DNA of 22,353 nt from a virus: IMG/VR virus record IMGVR_UViG_3300046542_000191, positions 1 through 22,353 of that record. The stretch is one strand, 5' to 3'. The position numbers and the translations under genes are program-made. The notes under the pieces are model-generated. The model ran no database searches. It saw only the letters and a list, made by a program, of their open reading frames with translations, and was not told where the DNA came from. Below, piece by piece: positions 1-5,824 of the stretch (the stretch's first letter is position 1; every line of letters begins with the position of its first letter).

Positions 1-611
1 CCCATGCTGTTGTCCAGCACCACCTGGCCGGGATGGGTGTAGGTGCTGATCAGAAAGGCCATCCAGGCCACTGGCTTTTGCGTCGGGTGGAAGCTGCCGG
101 TCTGTTTGTCGCTGGAGAAGAACTGAACCGAGCGCGGGTACCGCTCTGTCGAGTCGTACTCAGCCAAGGCCAGGGCCTTCCCGTAGCACTCGGAGTTCAC
201 CGTCTTGCGCTTGGCCGTCTTTCGCTCATGCCCCCCCGACATCTGCGGGTTGTATACGGGCTGCTTGCGGTAGAAGACCTGGGCGCTTTCGTGCGCTCGA
301 AGTGGCTGCTTCTTGGAGTTGAGAAAGCCTGTGGCGTTGCCTTTCTCCCAGATCCACTCGTACCGGTAGAGCTTCGGGTTGCTCGCCACCAGCATGGAGG
401 CGAACGGCTGAGCCGCGCACAGAACGATGGCGGCCTCGGGCTTGGCGATCCGCAGGTATTCCCGCCAGAGCGGCTCGAGCGGGATGATGGTGTCCCAGGC
501 GCATTGGGTCGATCCGTAGGGCAGGTCCGCCAGCACCATGTCGACGCTGGCGTCCGGCAGTTGCTTCATGACGTCCAGGCAGTCGCCGAGATAGAGCTGA
601 TATTCGTTCAT
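1..611 (-). CDS. Beta-class amino DNA methyltransferase, 3' end cut by window edge
   Basis: Probable phage DNA amino-methyltransferase (N6-adenine or N4-cytosine) using S-adenosylmethionine. The N terminus reads MNEYQLYLGDCLDVMKQL, then a DLPYG catalytic motif IV at residues 29-33. At the window edge is LDNSMG, which looks like the start of the AdoMet-binding motif I. Motif IV before motif I is the beta-class order. KPVAWMAFLI just before motif I is typical of these enzymes. The reading frame runs off base 1, so the C terminus is missing. The start at 611 is preceded by AGGGGG. An in-frame ATG at 665, overlapping the previous stop and preceded by AAGGAG, would add 18 residues; the family usually begins close to the LGDCL segment, so 611 is preferred. 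Target base and sequence cannot be read from the sequence. It is the last visible gene of the leftward run. Confidence 0.85.
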   Translation of the reverse strand, partial: MNEYQLYLGDCLDVMKQLPDASVDMVLADLPYGSTQCAWDTIIPLEPLWREYLRIAKPEAAIVLCAAQPFASMLVASNPKLYRYEWIWEKGNATGFLNSKKQPLRAHESAQVFYRKQPVYNPQMSGGHERKTAKRKTVNSECYGKALALAEYDSTERYPRSVQFFSSDKQTGSFHPTQKPVAWMAFLISTYTHPGQVVLDNSM

Positions 612-661
612 GGCCTCGGCCCCCTGTAGATGAGCCAGGCCATGTAGAGCAGGGGGGAGGA

Positions 662-1030
662 TCATGGCTGTGGCTCCTTCATCGCTGCCGCTGCAATCGA
701 TTCGATCTGATCGCAGTAGCCATAGATGTCCTGGGCGCTGTTCTGCCCGTTCACGCAGTCACGGACGGTTGGGCGGATGTTTCCGTCGACCTGGGCGGTG
801 ATGGCATGGAGGGCTTGGAGCAGCGCTTCGTTCTCGTCGATCAAGGCCCGGACTGCGGCGGGGTTGGCCGCGGCAATGAAGCGCGCGACAGGGCAGTCGC
901 CATCCTCCTCGAAGGTTTCGAAGACAGCCTCACAGTCGCGGTCGACGACCTGCTTGATTCCGCCATGTTGGTACCAGGGCCCGGCTGGCGCAGCCTCGGC
1001 CAGCCGCTTCAATTCGTTGCGGTCGGTCAT
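662..1030 (-). CDS. Ea22-like phage protein
   Basis: A 122-residue protein beginning MTDRNELKRLAEAAPAGPWYQ, the usual opening of the Ead/Ea22-like family of lambdoid early-left genes. The middle has VARFIAAANPAAVRALIDEN, the typical AANP(A)AV..LI segment of that family, and the C terminus has GYCDQIESIAAAAMKEPQP. Function in the family is unknown. The start at 1030 overlaps the upstream stop by four bases (ATGA), which fixes it against a longer open frame extending to 1216. Its own stop overlaps an alternative ATG of the methyltransferase downstream, so translation of the three genes is probably coupled. Confidence 0.8.
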   Translation of the reverse strand: MTDRNELKRLAEAAPAGPWYQHGGIKQVVDRDCEAVFETFEEDGDCPVARFIAAANPAAVRALIDENEALLQALHAITAQVDGNIRPTVRDCVNGQNSAQDIYGYCDQIESIAAAAMKEPQP

Positions 1031-1794
1031 GGCGTCACCCGCTTGAACTCGACGACCCAGACCCAGGGGTTGGCGTCCCATGCGTCGGCGCCGTTCACTG
1101 AGCTCCAGAGGTTGGCGAACGCCCAGCGCGGTGCGCCAAGGCACTGCTCGTGACTGGTGGTCTTGTCCCACATCCAGCCATTGAGCTGTGGGTGATGCTC
1201 TTCCGGCGCCGGGCACGCCCCGACATCTGTCCAGCCTTTACCCCCGTGCCCGCACTTGCGACCGTAATCGGTGAAGAAACAGCCTTCCGCCTTGGCCTGC
1301 TCATCGCTGATATCCTGCAACCGCTCGACGCGCACAGCGGTGACCTCAAGCAGGATGCGGCAGACCCAACGGTGCATGTGGATGCTCGGCCTGGAATCGC
1401 GCGGGTAATCCCAGTGGGCAACAGAGCCGTTGTACTCGGGATCTTCGCAACGGGCGTATAGGACTGGCTCTCTGTCGGCGGCGTAGCGTGTCAGGACAGC
1501 ACCGTTGGCTGTGTCGTAGTCCGCCTCGGTGGTCTCGCGCACCCACAGTCGGTCGCCTGGCTTGCCGTACGGACACGCGATTGGGTGTTCTGTGCCTTGG
1601 TCATCCATGCAGCTCTCGTCAAAGGTGTGCATAGGGCGCCACGAACCGTCTGGTTGCTGATGAAGCTCGAATTGACAGTCTGCGCTGCGCATGCGCGGTT
1701 TGATCTCCCGCCGCGTGACCGTCTTCCGGTTCTCCAGAATGGCGCGCACCATCGGCGCCGAGAACAAAATAGGGCGTTCTTTCGCTTGGCTCAT
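1027..1794 (-). CDS. ASCH-like phage protein (often labelled morphogenetic protein)
   Basis: A 255-residue protein with the pattern KERPILFSAPMVRAILENRKT near the N terminus, CPYGKPGDRLWVRET near residues 85-100, SIHMHRWVCRILLEVTAV in the middle and NPWVWVVEFKRV at the C terminus. This combination is a common phage family related to the ASCH fold (a PUA-like beta barrel that binds RNA or modified bases). Some databases call it a morphogenetic protein, without support visible here. The LEVTAVRVERLQDIS segment and the terminal WVVEF strand are the recognisable core. The start at 1794 overlaps the preceding stop (ATGA), so the upstream extension to 1818 is unlikely. It lies among methyltransferase genes, so a modified-base or RNA-binding role is an inference only. 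Confidence 0.75.
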   Translation of the reverse strand: MSQAKERPILFSAPMVRAILENRKTVTRREIKPRMRSADCQFELHQQPDGSWRPMHTFDESCMDDQGTEHPIACPYGKPGDRLWVRETTEADYDTANGAVLTRYAADREPVLYARCEDPEYNGSVAHWDYPRDSRPSIHMHRWVCRILLEVTAVRVERLQDISDEQAKAEGCFFTDYGRKCGHGGKGWTDVGACPAPEEHHPQLNGWMWDKTTSHEQCLGAPRWAFANLWSSVNGADAWDANPWVWVVEFKRVTP

Positions 1795-2006
1795 TGCGCC
1801 ACCTCGATCAGCTTCCACTTGGTGTTGTTGCTCTGGCTGTGATCCGACTCAAGCAGGCCGTCTCGCTCCATCCGTTCCAGCTCCCGGCGGACCTGTTTGG
1901 TGGTGAATGGCTCGATATGGAAGCGGAACCACCAGGTGCAGAACCAACCACCGCGCGACCCGCCGGGCCCGCTCATGTATGCGATGATTCTTTGGCGTAG
2001 GCTCAC
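1791..2006 (-). CDS. Small hypothetical phage protein, possible winged-helix
   Basis: A 71-residue protein starting with GTG at 2006, where GTGA overlaps the stop of the upstream gene; no better ATG precedes it. It reads (M)SLRQRIIAYMSGPGG, then an aromatic stretch (GGWFCTWWFRFHIEPF) and TKQVRRELERMERDGLLESD. The last part looks like the recognition helix and turn of a winged-helix DNA-binding fold (QVRRELERMERDGLLE...). It is not recognised beyond that. Both neighbours are joined to it by 4-base overlaps, so it is cotranslated with the ASCH-like protein. Confidence 0.65.
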   Translation of the reverse strand: MSLRQRIIAYMSGPGGSRGGWFCTWWFRFHIEPFTTKQVRRELERMERDGLLESDHSQSNNTKWKLIEVAQ

Positions 2007-2428
2007 GGCATCACCTCGCGGCGGGCCCACTGCACATAGGGGCCGTCGTCCGTGTCAAATATCCCCATCAGGAACCACTCAGGCCCAGGCGATTCGGGAT
2101 TCCATGCGGTGCACGCGGCATCCTCATCTGGCAGGTCTAAAATTTCGTCACCCGAGTGCCAGCCTTTAAGCTCCAACCCTTGCTTCTTGGCCCAGGCGTA
2201 GTACGGGGCAGGATCTTCGCCTTCGCCAAAGTTCGGGATGGAAGGGTGGTACCACCAGCCATCCTTGTCGCGCTTCACTTCGACAGGCCCGAACGGCTTC
2301 CTTTCGTGGGCGGCGCATGGGGTGACACGGTAGACGTGCGAATACTGGCCTTGCCCATCGCTGAAGCTCAGTCGGCAGCCACATTCGGCAGGCTTGTCGT
2401 TGACGAACACGATATTTTCTTCAGGCAT
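2003..2428 (-). CDS. Hypothetical phage protein
   Basis: A 141-residue acidic protein beginning MPEENIVFVNDKPAECGCRL. It has no recognised domain. Paired cysteines at the N terminus (ECGC) and a later cysteine (TPCAAHERKP) could bind a metal, but spacing does not match a standard zinc finger. The C-terminal half is rich in Trp, Pro and acidic residues (GPEWFLMGIFDTDDGPYVQW). The ribosome site AAGGA lies seven bases before the ATG and directly follows a perfect 14-base palindrome (GCCGCTATAGCGGC). Its stop overlaps the next gene's GTG start. Confidence 0.65.
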   Translation of the reverse strand: MPEENIVFVNDKPAECGCRLSFSDGQGQYSHVYRVTPCAAHERKPFGPVEVKRDKDGWWYHPSIPNFGEGEDPAPYYAWAKKQGLELKGWHSGDEILDLPDEDAACTAWNPESPGPEWFLMGIFDTDDGPYVQWARREVMP

Positions 2429-2474
2429 GACTTCGTCCTTGCCGCTATAGCGGCTGACTTTGAAGGGGGAGGGG

Positions 2475-3194
2475 TTACTGCTTGATTTGGCGAAGCGCGG
2501 CGTCGTATTCGAGCGGGTCGCCGTTGGGGTAGCGCTCGACGATCTCCATGAGCTTCTCGTCCTGTGGCATCACCACCGCTACCGGCGCGGGCTGCTCGGC
2601 TGGGTGTGTTGCGTTCCAGTGCTCGAACGCTTCTTGCGTGGTGACTGCCTCGATCTTCTCGTCGCAGGTGTAGCAGTGCGCAACGCCGCCGGCCGCGCCG
2701 ACGTCGCGGTGACCTTGCTTGCACGGGTTCATGCGCCAGTCCTTGTCCATCTCCGCCTCTGGGTCGACGGCCTCTGCGCCGGCATTTATGGCGGCATCGA
2801 TCACGGCGTCGACATCAGTGACCTCCGCACCACTCGGGAACCAGTCCTGAATCAGCCAGATGAACGTCGGCTTATCCCGCAGCCAGAGATACCTAGCCGC
2901 GTTTCTCTCTGCCGCCTGGCACGCCTGCTGTTCTGCCTGGCGCCGCTGTTCCAGGCTGTGGTTCTGCTCGTCGCGCTCGTTCAGCAGCAGTTGCAGGGCG
3001 GCCTCACGAGCTTTGATTTCTTCGAAGTGCTGCGCCAGGGTGCAAGCGAAGTCGCCGGCCAGGCGCTCGCTGATGTACTGGCGATAGTCATGACGCCTGA
3101 GCACGGTTTCGAACAGATTGGCGATGTAGGTTCGGCCAGCGTCCGGCGTGTTGAATTCGAGCTTTGGCACGGCCTGTTGGTTTTCTGCGGGCAT
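2475..3194 (-). CDS. Coiled-coil phage protein with C-terminal Lar-like zinc ribbon
   Basis: A 239-residue protein. Residues about 45-105 are predicted coiled coil, rich in Glu, Gln, Arg and Ala. Then comes RYLWLRDKP...DAVIDAAI, a RY-x-WLR...(I)DAAI motif that recurs in small phage early proteins; the protein at 21359 has a similar one. The C-terminal third contains NPCKQGHRD...HCYTCDEKIEA...EAFEHWN. This C-x4-H...C-x2-C...W-N spacing resembles the zinc ribbon of Lar-type restriction-alleviation proteins. Restriction alleviation is therefore a possible role, by inference only. The ribosome site AAGGA is preceded by a GC-rich palindrome at 3207-3224 (plus-strand numbering). Confidence 0.65.
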   Translation of the reverse strand: MPAENQQAVPKLEFNTPDAGRTYIANLFETVLRRHDYRQYISERLAGDFACTLAQHFEEIKAREAALQLLLNERDEQNHSLEQRRQAEQQACQAAERNAARYLWLRDKPTFIWLIQDWFPSGAEVTDVDAVIDAAINAGAEAVDPEAEMDKDWRMNPCKQGHRDVGAAGGVAHCYTCDEKIEAVTTQEAFEHWNATHPAEQPAPVAVVMPQDEKLMEIVERYPNGDPLEYDAALRQIKQ

Positions 3195-3206
3195 GGCTAT
3201 GTCCTT

Positions 3207-3224
3207 GCCGGGGCATGCCCGGGC
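3207..3224. repeat. GC-rich palindrome upstream of the 3194 gene
   Basis: On the plus strand GCCGGGGCATGCCCGGGC contains the perfect 10-base palindrome GGGCATGCCC. It abuts the AAGGA ribosome site of the minus-strand gene starting at 3194 and lies in the divergent gap with the plus-strand gene at 3282. The bases after it (GGTGGAGAGTGGTGAG) resemble those after the palindrome at 5789 (CGTGGAGTGGGGAGTAAG). There is no U-tract, so a classical terminator is unlikely. Confidence 0.5.
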
Positions 3225-3281
3225 GGTGGAGAGTGGTGAGAGATCAGCTACAGTTCAGCGATCAACAAAAAGGGGTATTAG

Positions 3282-3515
3282 ATGGCTTGCTATGTCTGCA
3301 ATGGAACGGCGCAGGTGTGGGACAGAAACATGGGCGGTAAATCAGTCGATTGTCCAGGGTGTGGTCGCTACGACATATCTGCTTCGGCATTCGCCGACAT
3401 GAATCAGAACATCAGAATTTTCATCGTCGATATGACTCGAAACTGGCTCAAAGAGCAGCGAGCGGCTGGTGAAAATCCTCCGTTGATCGAGCGACACACT
3501 GCTTTCTGGGACTGA
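3282..3515 (+). CDS. Small zinc-finger protein, plus-strand insert in a minus-strand operon
   Basis: A 77-residue protein opening MACYVCNGTAQVW and containing VDCPGCGRYDIS. The two CxxC pairs about 19 residues apart predict a zinc ribbon. The remainder (NQNIRIFIVDMTRNWLKEQRAAGENPPLIE) looks helical. No family is recognised. An AGGGG ribosome site stands six bases before the ATG. The gene is divergent from the one at 3194 and converges on the C5 methyltransferase, with only seven bases between the two stops. Leftward early transcription would read it antisense, so it probably has its own promoter, but I could not identify one. Confidence 0.65.
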   Translation: MACYVCNGTAQVWDRNMGGKSVDCPGCGRYDISASAFADMNQNIRIFIVDMTRNWLKEQRAAGENPPLIERHTAFWD

Positions 3516-3522
3516 CGCTGGG

Positions 3523-5457
3523 CTACGCCGCAGCCGCCTGCTGCTCTACAGCACGCCACGGATCGTTGGCCCGTGCCAAAGCAGCCATCGGCGGCGGACT
3601 GACGCTGTTGCCGCACATGTGGACCTGCTGGGTTTTGGTGAAGGGCTTGCCGTCGGCGCCATGGCTGATGACGTAGTCGGCGGGGAAGCCCTGGGCCTTG
3701 TACAGCTCGGCCGGCTTCAGCATGCGCAGGCAGATGTCGACGATCACATACGGCGTGCCCTTGACCATCACCGTGACCATCGCCAAGCGATCCTTGGTGG
3801 TGATCGTTGGCGCCGGCGCATCGCAAGCGCTGATGTTTTCGGTGCCGTAGTAGCTGATCAGGAAGGCCGCGACGCGAAGGGCGCCGTCTTCATGCTCTGG
3901 CGACAGCTTGTAATGCAGCAATGCGTGATGCTCGGCGCCGGCGGTCATGGTCGGTACCGGATCATCTGCACCCCGGCCAACGCAGTTCCGGCGCAGGGTG
4001 GCTAGGCTGGCGCTCACCAACTGCTGCTGGCTGCCCGTGTTGGTCACCGTGGTCAGTGGCTCGTCCATGCCCTTCGCGTCAGTGGTGTTGAAGCCGCCAT
4101 TCATCTGAGCCATGAAGGCCGTCGCGACCGCGCGGTGGCTCTGGGTCATCAACGTGCCTACAGGCTGATCCGTCGCCGCTGGCTTTCCGCTGTACTCGGG
4201 GCCTCCAGCTCCGACCAGGACTGAACTCGTCAGCGCATGCTTGATGCCGCCTGCAACGACGGTTCCCAGTGGCTGGCCAAGGCCTGGGACACGCGGCTCT
4301 TGCCCGGGGCGCTCGCCATAACCCGCCTGGATGAGCGTCGAGCTTATAAGCGTCAGCTCGCCCCGGTTCGCGCACGTCACAGTAGGCAAGGGCTCCATGG
4401 GATCGTTCACCCTGACGCTACCTTGATGCGTGGCGGGTGCAATGACCGGGCTCGCCATGGCGAACGAGCCGCCGCGGGGCCAGCTGGTGATGGTACGCAG
4501 GGGTTCCGCCGACGATTGCGCAAGCTCGCCGGACCAATTCGCGATCGGTACGATGAACGGCGCCGGGTTATCGATGACAAACTTCTTCATTCCCTTGGCA
4601 ACGCGGCGAAGGGTGGCCGGAGCCAGGTCCTTCTTGCGGCCGAAGATGCTTTTGCCCAGGTCGCTGAAGTCGATGCAGTCGGCGGCGGTCTTCCACTTCT
4701 GCTGGCCTTTGACTGGGTTCTTCGCGTGGGTTGGCTCAGGCCATACGATTGGCTGCCCGTCGCGCCGAGCGATCATGAATAGGCGCTCGCGGCTGGTTGG
4801 GGCGCCGAAGTCGCATGCCTTTATCACGCGCCACTCCACGGCATAGCCCAGGCGCTTCAACTCGGCGACGAACACCGCCCATGTCTGCCCGCGACGCTTC
4901 GGGTCTGGCACCAGGAACTGCTGGTGGACAGGAACCACTTCGCCAGGCTCAGCGATGCCGCCGCCCAGCTTCACCACGCGACCGGTAGCCTTGCAGCGCT
5001 TGGCGATCAGGGGCCCCCACTGAAGGATCTGCTTCACGTTCTCCAGGCTGATCACCCTGGGCCGCTTCATCCCTGCCCATTTGAGGCCTATCCACGACAG
5101 GTTGCGGATCTCGCGCTTACGCGGCTGGCCGCCGGCGGCTTGGCTGTGATGCGTGCAGTCCGGCGACATGTGGAACCAGCCCACGGCCTTGCCGCCGCAC
5201 TCGGTGTCTGGGTCACCGTCGAAGACATCCGTGGTGAAGTGAACTGCGCCCGGGTGATTCACGGTGTGCATGCTGATCGCCTGCGGGCTGTGGTTCTTCG
5301 CCACGTTCACCGTCCGACCCAGGCCCATTTCCAGCCCGGCACCGGCACCGCCGCCACCGCAGAAGAAGTCGACAACGATCTCATCGTCCTGAGGATTGAA
5401 GCCGAGTCCGTATTGGGTTTTGAAATCGAAGGGGTGTTTCTTCTGTTGTGCGGACAT
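3523..5457 (-). CDS. DNA cytosine-C5 methyltransferase with repeat-rich target region
   Basis: A 644-residue AdoMet-dependent enzyme that would methylate cytosine C5. Motif I is DFFCGGGGAGAGLE (residues 30-43). Motif IV is SPDCTHHS with catalytic Cys101; it has Asp where most relatives have the second Pro of PPC. Motif VI is ENV (139-141) and motif VIII is TSRER (221-225). The AdoMet-closing motif is CGNSVSPP near 615-622. The variable target-recognition part between motifs VIII and IX is very long, about 290-560. It is built from at least six recurring pieces of the type (D/Q)xP(L/V/A)xT(V/I/M)(T/V), such as EPLPTVT, QPLGTVV, QPVGTLM, EPLTTVT, DPVPTMT and APAPTIT. This makes it roughly half again as long as a minimal phage C5 enzyme. 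The likely role is protecting phage DNA from host restriction. No cognate endonuclease is adjacent. Confidence 0.93.
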   Translation of the reverse strand: MSAQQKKHPFDFKTQYGLGFNPQDDEIVVDFFCGGGGAGAGLEMGLGRTVNVAKNHSPQAISMHTVNHPGAVHFTTDVFDGDPDTECGGKAVGWFHMSPDCTHHSQAAGGQPRKREIRNLSWIGLKWAGMKRPRVISLENVKQILQWGPLIAKRCKATGRVVKLGGGIAEPGEVVPVHQQFLVPDPKRRGQTWAVFVAELKRLGYAVEWRVIKACDFGAPTSRERLFMIARRDGQPIVWPEPTHAKNPVKGQQKWKTAADCIDFSDLGKSIFGRKKDLAPATLRRVAKGMKKFVIDNPAPFIVPIANWSGELAQSSAEPLRTITSWPRGGSFAMASPVIAPATHQGSVRVNDPMEPLPTVTCANRGELTLISSTLIQAGYGERPGQEPRVPGLGQPLGTVVAGGIKHALTSSVLVGAGGPEYSGKPAATDQPVGTLMTQSHRAVATAFMAQMNGGFNTTDAKGMDEPLTTVTNTGSQQQLVSASLATLRRNCVGRGADDPVPTMTAGAEHHALLHYKLSPEHEDGALRVAAFLISYYGTENISACDAPAPTITTKDRLAMVTVMVKGTPYVIVDICLRMLKPAELYKAQGFPADYVISHGADGKPFTKTQQVHMCGNSVSPPPMAALARANDPWRAVEQQAAAA

Positions 5458-5508
5458 AGAAGATCCTCGCCGGTTGGCGTGATTCGAGTTTGTGGGCTAT
5501 TGGTTGAT

Positions 5509-5526
5509 GGCCCGGCATGGGGCCGG
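5509..5526. repeat. Hairpin-ribosome site cassette, copy 1
   Basis: CCGGCATGGGGCCGG at 5512-5526 can form a CCGGC/GCCGG stem, or GGCCC/GGGCC with the preceding bases. It is followed after ATC by AAGGAG, the ribosome site of the gene at 5543. The whole 24-base stretch to the end of AAGGAG matches 8402-8425 at 22 positions. Confidence 0.6.
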
Positions 5527-5542
5527 ATCAAGGAGAAGAAGG

Positions 5543-5776
5543 ATGGTTATTGATTACAGCGAAGGTGCTTACGTTCTCTACGGGCAGGTTCCTGAGAAAC
5601 CCAGGGTTGGCTGGTCGGAAGACGGCTTCGCTCGGTCGGATATTGGAACATGGGGGTTCCGCCTTGACGGTGAAGAAATCTATGGGCAAGGCGGTGAGCT
5701 TGTTGGCTGGATTGAGGGCGGTGTTGCGTCAACAAAAGCCGGGAAGTTTCTCTTCATCATCGAGCCGGATGCATAG
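5543..5776 (+). CDS. Small hypothetical beta-rich protein, plus-strand insert
   Basis: A 77-residue protein starting MVIDYSEGAYVLYGQVPEKP. It is rich in Gly and aromatic residues with alternating hydrophobic stretches (TWGFRLDGEEIYGQGGELVGWIEGG), suggesting a small beta-sheet fold. No family is recognised. The start at 5543 was chosen because AAGGAG lies seven bases upstream; an in-frame ATG at 5492 lacks such a site and would add a basic 17-residue leader. It diverges from the C5 methyltransferase (85 bases) and converges on the helicase-methyltransferase (48 bases). Confidence 0.65.
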   Translation: MVIDYSEGAYVLYGQVPEKPRVGWSEDGFARSDIGTWGFRLDGEEIYGQGGELVGWIEGGVASTKAGKFLFIIEPDA

Positions 5777-5788
5777 CGACGATGCCAA

Positions 5789-5803
5789 GGCCCGTCCCGG
5801 GCC
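5789..5803. repeat. GC-rich palindrome in a convergent gap
   Basis: GGCCCGTCCCGGGCC forms a six-base-pair stem (GGCCCG/CGGGCC) with a three-base loop. It lies between the stops of the plus-strand gene ending at 5776 and the minus-strand gene ending at 5825. It could slow or end transcription from both sides, but there is no U-tract. The bases after it resemble those after the palindrome at 3207. Confidence 0.45.
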
Positions 5804-5824
5804 GTGGAGTGGGGAGTAAGTGGA

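Noticed and set aside
2460-3239. A 259-residue plus-strand open frame opposite the coiled-coil protein
   Set aside because: It is the high-GC antisense shadow of 2475-3194, whose composition, ribosome site and zinc ribbon are convincing.
4924-5553. A 209-residue plus-strand frame opposite the C5 methyltransferase
   Set aside because: It mirrors the conserved N-terminal methyltransferase motifs and has no domain of its own.
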